Notes under the pieces: generated by a model
Databases searched by the model: none
The model's input: only the letters and a program-made list of their open reading frames with translations
Told to the model about the DNA's origin: nothing
Made by a program: the position numbers and the translations under genes
Source of the DNA: Axinella damicornis
Lineage: Eukaryota; Porifera; Demospongiae; Axinellida; Axinellidae
Assembly: GCA_963931865.1 (NCBI GenBank)
Contig: OZ007510.1
Span: forward strand, 15,532,589-15,596,588
Direction of reading: 5' to 3'
DNA: 64,000 nucleotides
In this document: one piece after another, positions 20,051-30,100 of the stretch
Numbering within the stretch: position 1 is the first letter of the stretch
How the letters are laid out: each line of letters starts with the position of its first letter

Positions 20051-20438
20051 TGAATTCGTTTGGAGAAGGTATTAGTTCTGGTGTGATTGAATAGTGTTGA
20101 TTTTATATCAGACTTTTCACCAGTGAGAAACTACAATGTTTCACTCCCTCTTTGGGAATCTTCTTCAGGCAATATACATGTACAGTGAGCTACCTATATA
20201 ATTATTATGCACGAAAGACATAATAACATACAGCATGTTGAAAATGGGCTGGGAAGAGTCAACTTCCGGGGCAGAGACAGCAACTGGAGAAATAGTAGGC
20301 CATCTTACATGTGTACCATTCTACCGTGTAGCTATTTGCTTATGTTGAAATATTGATTCGATTCTTTATGTTGTGATTCGATACTTTGTATAATCTGTAT
20401 TTTCATTAGTATCTGCAGACATGAGAAGGGAGTCTCGG

Positions 20439-20480
20439 TGCCAGACTCCCTCCCGGCCCCCGGGCAGGGAGTCTGGTACT
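20439..20480. repeat. GC-rich hairpin
   Basis: CCAGACTCCCTCCCGG pairs with CCGGGCAGGGAGTCTGG across a short C-rich loop, with one bulge. It resembles the small foldbacks seen later in the window but has different ends. No function is assigned. Confidence 0.6.
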
Positions 20481-21000
20481 GATCAGACTACATGCAGCTG
20501 AGCACATGCACCAGATCCTGCAAGTGATTACTGCACGGGTGTGCCACTCGAAGAATTGCAACTCAATTACTCAAGCAACCCATGGCCATGCATGCAACCT
20601 TGGTTAACATTCCAGATTTTTATGCATGGTGAAGAGGTACAGGTATATGGAAGGCATATTCTATTCTGTTCTCTGGAATGGAATCAGAATACATTGACCA
20701 TTGATAATAAATGGGCTCTTATCTATGCATTGAGGTTACCCTGAGCGACCACAGAGTGTAGGCAGCCCATTCCATTATCTGGAGCCAAATGTCTGCATGT
20801 GTGAGCAGAACATCTTTTGTGGACTGTTAAGACAGTTGGCTCTCCAACATGACACCACTGCCATGACTTATCACACTCTGTGGTTGCTGCTAGTCATACA
20901 AGGAATCCATTGGAGACCAGAATGAAGTGGAGCAAGTGGCAACCAGGGATTCCCAGCGCGCTAGCTGCTGGGGCCCAGCGACTGATGGCACACTGGAGGT

Positions 21001-21058
21001 GGCGAGGACGTCCAGAAGGAATTGAAGACGGATTTGTTTACATTGCAGATAGTGTTGC
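21001..21058 (+). pseudogene. NHL C-terminal relic
   Basis: CGAGGACGTCCAGAAGGAAT followed by GAAGACGGATTTGTTTACAT and TGCAGATAGTG corresponds to the end of the TRIM-NHL genes (GRPEGI...EDGFVYIADS), with the VVD codons missing. Only the final blade survives. Confidence 0.65.
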
Positions 21059-21268
21059 CAAGTATCACTTATATCATAGATCAGGTTGACTATCACTTGC
21101 AATGCTAACCTATTGTCCTCTGCACAAATGACCACAAATCTGACTTTACTGCTATCATATGAATTCAAAAGTCAAGTCAGGTAGTACCATTATACCTTTA
21201 CCATTGAGATCCCAACAGTAGCTAATATTTGAGGTACCATGGTAAAAATGTCTGGTCACTAAAAAGCA

Positions 21269-22165
21269 TCATTTCATTCTCCTGATGAATCCGTGCCAGT
21301 GCCAACTACAGTTATACCCGAACAGGTCCGTGATGAAGCTGTCAACGCTGTAGTACTCCTCAAACTCTTTCAGGAACCCCTTCAGCTCAGTGAGCTGTTT
21401 TGGGCCAATCAGTGGGTACTGCTCATCGGTGACCCCGACCATTCCAACTTTGACAGCAAGGAACGGGTTAGTGTCCTCAACTGAAAAGTAGTCGCCCTCC
21501 TTCATGTACTGGTGGAAGTGCCTCAGCACACCACCCATGTTGGCGTGGGCATCCTCAACCACCACCCAGGGATGGGGTAGGGTGGACAGGAACTTGGCTG
21601 AGAAGGTCTTATCAATGGCAAAGCTGTCACCGTTGAGGAAGGTCAGGTTGTCTGGTTTTAGTCGCTTCACCTTCTCGTTCAGCTGTGACAGGTCAAGATC
21701 CATACTGTACACCTGACAGGGGATATCCAACAGCTTTAGTGTGTCTGTTATCCATATTGCCATTCCACCCACAAACGTCCCGAGCTCGATCACAGTTGCT
21801 GGCTTGACATAAGAGAACAGTTGGTGGTAGAGAACAAAGTCTTCAGGAGCCTTGCACACATCGAACCCCCGGTAGAGCGCCAAGTATTTCCCCTTTGCCA
21901 GATACCTACTGTACTCTGGTGGTACGTCTGAGCGGTCCTCTCGCTCGCTGATTCGCTGGAAACGGTTCTTGCTGGACAATAGGGAATCCAACTTCTTCTT
22001 GCGGTCGATCACCACCTGTTTGTAGTCTGCGGGCTCGTTGTTGAATGGCGGTTGGTATGACAGTGACGCCAACGAGGGGAGAAGTGGTTTCTGCAACAAC
22101 TGATGGCGCAGTGCTGTAAAGGGTGCGCGCAATACTAGTCTCGATCTCCACAACGCCATTGTCAT
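21269..22165 (-). CDS. CmcI-like (cephalosporin hydroxylase family) SAM methyltransferase
   Basis: Single exon, 298 residues, on the opposite strand to the TRIM genes. The class I methyltransferase core is clear: VIELGTFVGG near 125-134 (SAM loop), MDLDLS near 155-160, NGDSF near 178-182 and VVVEDAHAN near 201-209. E204/D205 sit where CmcI-type enzymes bind metal. The family includes bacterial sugar and antibiotic O-methyltransferases and CmcI; the substrate here is unknown. Residues 1-40 are Arg/Leu-rich with no acidic residue (LWRSRLVLRAPFTALRHQLL), like a mitochondrial presequence. Lack of introns and a mainly bacterial family fit old horizontal transfer, but this is inference. An NHL relic lies just beyond the 3' end. 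Confidence 0.82.
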   Translation of the reverse strand: MTMALWRSRLVLRAPFTALRHQLLQKPLLPSLASLSYQPPFNNEPADYKQVVIDRKKKLDSLLSSKNRFQRISEREDRSDVPPEYSRYLAKGKYLALYRGFDVCKAPEDFVLYHQLFSYVKPATVIELGTFVGGMAIWITDTLKLLDIPCQVYSMDLDLSQLNEKVKRLKPDNLTFLNGDSFAIDKTFSAKFLSTLPHPWVVVEDAHANMGGVLRHFHQYMKEGDYFSVEDTNPFLAVKVGMVGVTDEQYPLIGPKQLTELKGFLKEFEEYYSVDSFITDLFGYNCSWHWHGFIRRMK

Positions 22166-22258
22166 CGCACGATTTTTATCACGTAATCACACCGCGATGG
22201 TATATTTTTTTAATTTATTTTTTTAAATAGCTATCTGTTAGCAGATACTGTCCAGGCG

Positions 22259-22321
22259 GACACTATCTGCTAGCAGATACTGTCCAGGTCAGGTGGACAG
22301 TATCTGCTAGCGGATAGTGTC
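22259..22321. promoter_or_regulatory. Long hairpin upstream of the methyltransferase
   Basis: The left arm GACACTATCTGCTAGCAGAT... (28 bp, 22259-22286) pairs with 22294-22321 with one mismatch, around a GGTCAGG loop. A further half copy (TTAGCAGATACTGTCCAGGC) lies immediately left, at about 22229-22256. The hairpin begins about 95 bp upstream of the minus-strand ATG, and about 560 bp upstream of TRIM copy 5. It could be a divergent-promoter element or a small foldback transposon; the sequence does not decide. Confidence 0.55.
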
Positions 22322-22885
22322 AGCGGGGACCCAACCAGGATATTAATCAGTACATGTAGTAGATGTTGATTTCACGGTTGCAGAAGTAGTAAATGTAATG
22401 TTAATAAGATGAATGATGCAGAATAATACAATTACAATGTTGCATAATAATACAGTAATAATATTATTACATACAAGAATTGCAACTCCAGTTCTCTTCT
22501 GCTGTAGCTCAGTTCCTCCAATCCAACACACTTCAGATGAAGAACCACTTCTCACATTCATCGCACTGCACCATGTCACCGTAGTAAGTGTCTCCGGCAT
22601 GGCATAGGGCAGGAACAGTAAAGGACAATATTGTAAGACTGGCTACATATACTGCGATTACATTGCTCCATTATACTGCAGTGCTCATGGCCCTTTAACC
22701 CATTGCCCTACTTCCAGCCGGACCAATATCCACTTCGATTAACTTACGTAGCTAATTATACGGTATGGCGGAAGTACTTACAATACCATTGATAATAGAG
22801 CTGTTACGGCTCTCAGTCTGTGAGCTTACCCAGCCATACAAGACAGCAATTCCCTTCGCGAAGCCAGGGAGTGATCGAGCTGAGA

Positions 22886-25036
22886 ATGGCTACGGCGCCA
22901 GACACCGATGATCACGACGATGAACGAGGGATCAAAGAACTCAAGCAGGAAATTACGTGTGCGCTCTGCCTCGATATTTTCAGGGAGCCGAAGCTGCTGT
23001 CGTGCGATCACGTCTACTGTAAGTCGCCGTGTCTCGAGGCCTTGCTTGCGCGAAGTAAGAACAGCACAATTGCATGCCCAGAATGTCGCACTATTACTCA
23101 AGTGACTGCCAATGAAGTGAGTAACCTGCGAACTGCGTTTCATGTTAATCGTTTGAAGGAAGTCGTTGTGCTCATAAAGAAATGTCCCATGCCCGATGGT
23201 GAGCCTGATCGCATAGCTGTTAGTACGGTTTGCAAACTGCACCCCACCCAAAATCTTGATATTTTCTGCAGCACTTGTACATGTCAGCGCTTGATCTGCC
23301 GAGATTGCGTGGTGATCGATCGCACTCACGAAAACCACGACTACGACTTGGTGGAGAAAGTAGCTCCAGCGTACAAGAAGGCTTTGCTAGAGAGTCTGGA
23401 TCCGGTCCAGGAAATCCATGGTAAGGTAGCTGAATCACTAGCACAAGTTGATAAAGCCAGAGAACAAGTTGCAACCCATAGGGATACTCTACAACATCAG
23501 ATCACACAATCATTAGATGAAATTGCTGCTCTTTGTCAGCAGCAGAAAGATGTTCTAGTGGCACGTGTTCAACAGCTTGAAAAAGCTGACCTTTGTGAGC
23601 TCAATGGCCAGGAGAAACGTCTTTGTATTGCATCAGATGAGCTTGCCAGCCTTATCACTTCAGCTCAATCAGCTTCAGAAGGGAGTGATCAGCAGTTTTT
23701 TGCCCAGAGGCAAGAATTGCTTTCAAGGATTGCTGGGCTGACCACCAGGTTCAAAACAGGCCTGTCTTTGACACCAGTTGCATTTCCTCATGTTGCTGTC
23801 CACATTGTGAGTCCCAACAACATGGGCAGTGTGGTAGTCGAACCAGTAGACCCCTCTAAATGCCGTGCTGAAGGGGTTCAAAATGTAGCAGCTGTTAATG
23901 AGCCCAGCAGCTTCAGGGTCTACCTCTCCGACTCAAATGACCATCCATGTGTAATGCAGCAAGATGTACAAGTACAACTGAAGTCACTGAGGTTTGACAC
24001 CGTCCTACCAGCCCAGGTGACAGCAGTCTCCCCTTCGTGCTACCATGTCACATTCGTACCGCAACTGCACACACGTGGAAGGTACCAACTGGATGTTACG
24101 GTTAACACGACATCAATTGCAAACAGTCCATTCACAGTGCATATGAAATGCCACCCAAACCAGCTGGGCACCCTAAGCAAGACAATATCATGCCCTCTTC
24201 GCTGTTTTGGGCTGAGTTTCAGTCCTGGAGGCAACCTCATAGTTGTTATGCGGCAACTTTCAAATGTTACGCATTCTAGCTCATTTGAGGGTTATAAAGG
24301 CAGACCGCTTACAGATAGTAGAGTAGTTGAAATGGATCGAGAGTTTAGAATGGTCAGGAATCTTGATGGCTTAAATTTGCAGTACGGTAACATGTACTCC
24401 TTCTGGTTCCCTGTTGCTGTTGTCATTGACTCCTCTAGTAATGTTTATGTATCAGACCTGTCGAAAGGTCAAGTCCTTAAATACCCGAAGGAAAGTCCAT
24501 TCCCTACAAAGGGTAGTCGCCCTGCAAAACTTGTGGCAAGTCAATATGTGTCCCTCAATGGTCTAGGGATCAGTAAGGATGGCAATATCTTCGTATGTCA
24601 TAGCAACAAACATCGTATAGAGGTTCTTGATTCTGAGCTGACTGAAACGAGACATTTTGGTAAACGAGGCAGCAAGCCAGGCCAATTCAACATACCACAT
24701 GACCTTTCATTCGACAGTCAAGGCAATATCTACATTACTGACTCCAAGAACTTTCGAGTTCAAGTCCTAACCCAGGAGGGAGAATTCATCCATATGTTTG
24801 GAACAAAGGGGGACAAACCTGGTGAATTTCATTGTCCGAACTGGATTCACGTAGATGGAGAATATGTTTATGTTACTGATTACCGTAGTCGCTATGTTTC
24901 TGTGTTTAATGTGTCAGGCGAGTTTATCCATAGGTTTGGAGCTGATGTCTTAGGACGTCCAGAAGGAATTGTTGTAGACGAAGATGGATTTGTGTATGTT
25001 GCAGATAGTGGTAAAAATGCATTGTTTATATTTTAG
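22886..25036 (+). CDS. TRIM-NHL protein, copy 5
   Basis: Single exon; 716 residues from the ATG at 22886, in the GAGAATGGC context of the paralogues. The frame stays open to an ATG at 22820, 22 codons upstream, but that extension has no counterpart. RING starts CALCLDIF, where the second position is Ala instead of Pro. Expanded B-box, coiled coil, filamin-like domain of the VSPNNMGSV type as in copies 1 and 2, and NHL repeats follow. Middle blades match copy 4 (NVYVSDLSKGQVLKY, VSLNGLGISKDGNIF) while the tail (SGKNALFIF) matches copy 2. An EFIHMFG variant replaces EFIRTFG. Predicted E3 ligase; it lies beyond the methyltransferase gene, apart from the other four. Confidence 0.93.
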   Translation: MATAPDTDDHDDERGIKELKQEITCALCLDIFREPKLLSCDHVYCKSPCLEALLARSKNSTIACPECRTITQVTANEVSNLRTAFHVNRLKEVVVLIKKCPMPDGEPDRIAVSTVCKLHPTQNLDIFCSTCTCQRLICRDCVVIDRTHENHDYDLVEKVAPAYKKALLESLDPVQEIHGKVAESLAQVDKAREQVATHRDTLQHQITQSLDEIAALCQQQKDVLVARVQQLEKADLCELNGQEKRLCIASDELASLITSAQSASEGSDQQFFAQRQELLSRIAGLTTRFKTGLSLTPVAFPHVAVHIVSPNNMGSVVVEPVDPSKCRAEGVQNVAAVNEPSSFRVYLSDSNDHPCVMQQDVQVQLKSLRFDTVLPAQVTAVSPSCYHVTFVPQLHTRGRYQLDVTVNTTSIANSPFTVHMKCHPNQLGTLSKTISCPLRCFGLSFSPGGNLIVVMRQLSNVTHSSSFEGYKGRPLTDSRVVEMDREFRMVRNLDGLNLQYGNMYSFWFPVAVVIDSSSNVYVSDLSKGQVLKYPKESPFPTKGSRPAKLVASQYVSLNGLGISKDGNIFVCHSNKHRIEVLDSELTETRHFGKRGSKPGQFNIPHDLSFDSQGNIYITDSKNFRVQVLTQEGEFIHMFGTKGDKPGEFHCPNWIHVDGEYVYVTDYRSRYVSVFNVSGEFIHRFGADVLGRPEGIVVDEDGFVYVADSGKNALFIF

Positions 25037-25087
25037 CTTCACATTAATTCACCCAACATCCTTGTACCTTTAGCTAAGTTCATTGTA

Positions 25088-25531
25088 ACAGATTAACCAC
25101 AAGACCGCCCTAAACAACTTCAAACCAAGGTGACGTGTGGATCAAGGGGATGTTGTACCACCAGCCAGCATGCTTCCTGACCTTTATAGCTACTACTGTG
25201 TTGTCACACTGGAGCCACTGAGTATGACCTTTTGAACGGTCATCTAATAGTCTGAAAACCAGTGAGCAGAACTCTAGCTATCATGTGTAATGATGCTAAA
25301 TAGTTGAAGCTCTGACTGATTAGTGAGGCAGCACCAATTCAAGGACACCATGTGCACATTAGTGTCACTAGTGAACCTTTAATTTTGACTGTCTATCTTA
25401 CAGACTCCATATGAGTTCAAGTCCTAACCAGGATGCATGGGGATTTCATCCTAGCCATACAAACCCTGTGATTTACTGGATTCATTTAGATCGATGGAGA
25501 ATTTGTTTATGTTAGCTATAAGTTGCAGATA
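25088..25531 (+). pseudogene. Decayed flank and NHL relic downstream of TRIM copy 5
   Basis: AGATTAACCACAAGACCGCC to CAGCATGCTTCC matches the flank of TRIM copy 2. Then GTGAGGCAGCACCAATTCAA, CAAGTCCTAACCAGGATGCA and TTTAGATCGATGGAGAATTT are broken pieces of NHL coding sequence (GSKPGQF, QVLTQEGEF, HVDGEFVYV). Numerous indels show that the copy is dead. It is the partner of the relic at 10078-10455. Confidence 0.65.
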
Positions 25532-26754
25532 TATAGCCCACTGAAGAGTCAACTATACTTCAATTTCATCAACACACAGAGTAACGTCTTACAATTGAGT
25601 CCCTGCATGGTCCTTCAAGTCTGTGGACAGTTGCTGTGTGGTGGTATTACAAATGCCAGAATGCTGACTGCGTGGTGCAATAGGGAGTTCTCCTCGAGAG
25701 CTCACTTGAGCTCTTGCAGATTGGACACCTCTCCAGAGAAGAAGTGCATGTCCGGTCTGCACCAATATTCCTGAGACCAGAATGGGATGGAGCAAATGCC
25801 TATACACCTCTTGACTGCATCAATATCCTCTAACAGGTAGCAAATACATGCAATCGATCATCATGCTTTTATCGAAATTTGTACTGTGGGCCTGGCTCAG
25901 TGTAAAGCTGACTGACAACTAACGGAATAGGATTTCAATATAGGCATGTTTAGCCTGATTGAGGGGTGCATGGTTATTAACAAGTGGAGCCCTTAAAATC
26001 AGAACGCAGTTCAACCATGCACATTCGCGGTTAGAAGAAGTTTTGGGGTTCAGAGACTAGTTCCATATAAGGCAACTTTAGAGGAAGCTGCATGGCCCAC
26101 GTTATCTACAAGACTTAGCTACAACCGCAATAAAATTGTGACATCTGTCATGGGACACATTTAAGGGCATGAAAGATTCCATGACAACCAGTTGTAGTGA
26201 CCTTACAGATGATGGTATAATGCCAAATTAAACTATCTCATTATCACAACCACTAATGTCTCTGCTTGTCCGCAACCATGGTAACCACAGTGTGGTTAAA
26301 ACAACCAATCAATGAGTCCTTATTGTGTGTTCTTGAAAGTGTTTTCTCCTGAAATAGTTTACACAGATGTGGTCTGTAAGGTCATCCGCTTCCCATCCTT
26401 CCCAGTTCCCATCCTTCCCAGTTCAGTTGCTATTCTGTTCCGCTCTACATGGTGGTTTCTCGCATTAAGAAAAAGTGTAGCTTGTTCTGCTGGAGGTCAG
26501 CTGCAAATATGGTGGAGACCATGTCATATTAATTTGTGAATTGGCAGTCCAGATATAATATTATTACATGTGGTAGAGCCAAGACATTATTATAGTCATG
26601 GACAATGAATGCAGTGCATAGGCAGCTACTCTTTAGCATCACTCATATACACAAGATTAAAAACCAACTTTCAGGCATGTGAGCCAGAAGTCACATAGTA
26701 GCTATACATATCATCAGGAGCGCATGATATCATCTGACAAGGGTTCAAAGGTCA
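25532..26754. other. Intergenic, no gene recognised
   Basis: AT-rich non-coding sequence. The short ORFs lack recognisable domains and compositional signal. It separates the TRIM cluster from the next, spliced gene. Confidence 0.45.
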
Positions 26755-26990
26755 CGTATGCGATGCGCGCGCGACTGGCAGACGGCCTTGCTGCGCGCGC
26801 TGGGGTAACGAGGCTACGCCAGACCTTCTGATCGTGAATGAATATTCGAATATGTACGTTAGTATAGTATACATTTCCCTATACATTTCGCACGGCGCGC
26901 GCACGAGTATCCCGTGGGTGGAGTTTTCATGGCAACGGAAGTAAACAGAGCGCTATATGCGCTAGTCTCTGGGGGCGTGACATAACGACA
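26755..26990 (+). promoter_or_regulatory. CpG-rich promoter with consensus RFX X-box
   Basis: This stretch is rich in CGCG blocks, unlike its surroundings. At 26923-26936 GTTTTCATGGCAAC fits the X-box consensus GYYNYC-WW-RRNRAC at every position. RFX factors bind X-boxes and in animals and choanoflagellates often drive ciliary genes. It lies about 250 bp upstream of the coding start at 27179, a usual distance. No TATA box was seen. Whether it is used is inference. Confidence 0.55.
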
Positions 26991-27178
26991 AAGCCTGAAG
27001 ACGTTAATCGGTGAGTCCGGCAGTAGCTACAATATGAAGTGAAAAGCGCTAGCCCTGGTGCTACTAACGCGCAGGACCGCAGGCACGATTTGGCTTGGAA
27101 GTGCCGTTTAGCCATATATATATCAGGGGGAGGAACTAGCTCTCAGTTTGAAATTATGCTGGTTTGTACTTTCAGACA

Positions 27179-30100
27179 ATGGCTGCAGCAGACGTCCAGC
27201 TGTCTCTCAGCCAATCAGCTCAGTCCACCCTGGACAGCCTTCTCCGTCCTCATCTCAGGCTGGAGCCAATGAAACCACTGGAGGCTGCAGCCGAAGGAAC
27301 AGGAGACTCCATAACAAGCCCCATTGGTTAGTGACATCTACTGTCCAGGCCTGCCGCATTATGCTGTACGCAACAATTGGGGAGGGGACTGGTATTATGT
27401 ATAGGGTATTGTGCTCAGGCGGGTTTCTTAGCTGTTTTGGAGACAGTAACGCTGAAGCATTGAAAACAGCTGGGTCTGCATGGACTCTTGCAATTTACAC
27501 TACTGTTTTGTACCAATGAACTCGGGATCTACAATTTCAAACCAATAATATTGTCTCTCGGGTCTGAACTTAATTGGACCTTTATGCTTTGCTCTTCAAT
27601 TTGCAGATAAAACATTGGAATCAAGGCTTAATGAGTCCATTAGCAGTCAGAAGAATGTGTCTCTAAAGAAACAACTTTTTGGACAGCAGTCTGCCGGTCA
27701 GACTTCAGAAACTGGAGACAGAGTGGTGAGAATGCAAGGGTGTAGACAAGGGGGGGGGGGGGGGGGCTAAGGGGGCTAAAGCCCCCCCCCCCCCCCCCCC
27801 CCCCACTTTTTGAGATTTCTCTCTCTAATAATAAACCACCAGTTTTCTATACATGAATTTTATTTGAAATTTCTAATATTAACATATGACTGGTTACGAG
27901 ATACAACTCATTTGCTATTCTGTTCATCTCAAGACCATCTATTTTGTCCTTGTGCACATGCACCAGTTGAGGCGAGCTTGGGAAGTGGTTGTACGTACGC
28001 AACCAGGATTTTAATCCACGCAGTGCACTAAAGCTCCTTCTCACACACAGCATTTGTTGCAGGCATAACGAGGATCAACTTTACTGCCTTCTACCTCACA
28101 GAAGCATTCTCTCTCCACCTTTACTTGAAGGTTTCAGGTTACAAAAATAATGCGCCTTTATGCTAAAAAAAAATCGCGGGGGTATCATTCACCTGACCAA
28201 CACTGTAGCATTAAATATTGTGATCGGGAGACACGGAGGAATTTATTAGCCTACAGGTCCTGCCTGAGCTGGCATTCCATAGGACTTATCATGTATATAG
28301 CTGCATTTCTGTCTTCCGTAACAGCTGAAGATCCTTGGTTCCCCGGGTCCTCGGGCCCCCGGTCCCCGGGTCCACTGTATATAATGGCCATTCCATAGGA
28401 CATATCATGGATCTGTGAGCTGGTCCAACCTCTAACTTTATTCCAGGTCCCCAAGGGCTCTGTAGTACAGGGCACCATTGAATCAGATAACAAGAGGAGG
28501 CCAGTGGTTCTGAGGAGGAATGCCAGCAGGTATCAACCTCCTTCACCCGAACCACCCGACCCCAACTCAGGTATCTACTTACACATGCTTCCCCTCCAAC
28601 CCTGCATTGTGGTGTGTAATATTTCAATTGAAAAAGCAGCTCATTTCCAGTAGATATGTCACCTCTCATAGCGTTGCAAATGTAGTAGATGTGCGCTGGA
28701 CAGAACTGATGATCCATGCACTCACTAACTCGGCTGATAATCTCCCAATTAATAATCTGTTCAGAAAGTAAGTCTTTGTACATGAACCAAGAATGCACAC
28801 ATGAGCATATCATACATGACATAACATTACACAACAATGAATACTTAGTACACCACAACAAAGTCTTCAAGATGCCCTAAGTGCACAGTGTCTGAATACA
28901 CTTGAAATCCTTCCTGAGTGTGACTTCACCTCCGTTCTTCAGAGGCCAAGTCAGTGACTATACGTCGCATGCAGAGCAACCTGGAGGAATGGGACAGAAA
29001 ACTGCAGGACATTTGCGACAAGAAAGCAAAGAACGGTGAGTTAATAATATACTAGAGGAATGTACGACATTGTGGGGCAAGCCTGAGTGAGTGCACGTGC
29101 TGCTACATGCACAGCATGGAGCAGTTGCATCATAATGTGACTGAGCATATATAGCACAGCCTCAGGACACCGAATATCACACCAAAACTACACACGTAAC
29201 TGTGAGTCAGGCTACAGTGTAGCTGAAGCAAGCCCATCACACACAACCTGGCTATATGCACTGGTTCAGCACACTTCAGAAAGCTATTCATAGCATGAGT
29301 AACTAGGAATATGTATCCGCATAATGCCTCGCGCGCACGCCGCGGCCGCTTGCGCAGCCTGGCCACGTGCTTATGACTATGATATATAGATCTCTATAGC
29401 TAAGAAAGTGTGAATTTGCGAGTGTGGAGCTGAGATAAACATGTCGATTACACTCACTGTTCGACTCCACATGTAGCTGCTCTAGCTCTGCAAGCCCTGA
29501 AGGCCCCACTCGCTTGTACCTTAGCCTTTGGCTACACGAGATTATTGTGGAGTTGCGGTATAAACAGATGTTGACTGTTTGACTCCATATGTAACTGTTT
29601 GACTCCATATGTAGCTGCTCCAGCTCTGCAAGCCCTGGAGCACCGCACGCTCGTCCACTGATCTGTTTCTCAAGGTTGTATATAGTTGTCGCACCGTCGA
29701 GCCCTCGCAGCAAATAAAACTCAATTGGCCGGCAGGAAACCCACAACATTCCTATCAACATTCCTGAGCGTGACATATTCCGGTACGTACGTACGTACGT
29801 ACGTACGTACATAGTGAGAAATAGATCCCCCATTCAAAGCCTCGCGCTAATGCGCTCGGCAATAATGTTTCATTTGGTTGAGGGGGAGGGCAATTGCCCC
29901 CCTTGAATCTTTGCTGCCTTGAAGATGTTAAGGAAATACGTATTATGTATATGCAGAGCATCTCATGCCTCCCCCCTTACTTTGCCACACTACAAGTTTG
30001 CACAAACTAGCTGTGAGTGTGAAAGGCACCTACCTAGTACATAAGCAGCAGATTGTTGATGGTCACGAGTTGTTTACATTGTTCAAACAGGCTCTTTCCT

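Noticed and set aside
29303..29833. 176-codon minus-strand ORF in an intron of the coiled-coil gene
   Set aside because: Covers a local duplication (GLAELEQLH twice) and an (ACGT)n run; no domain and no support.
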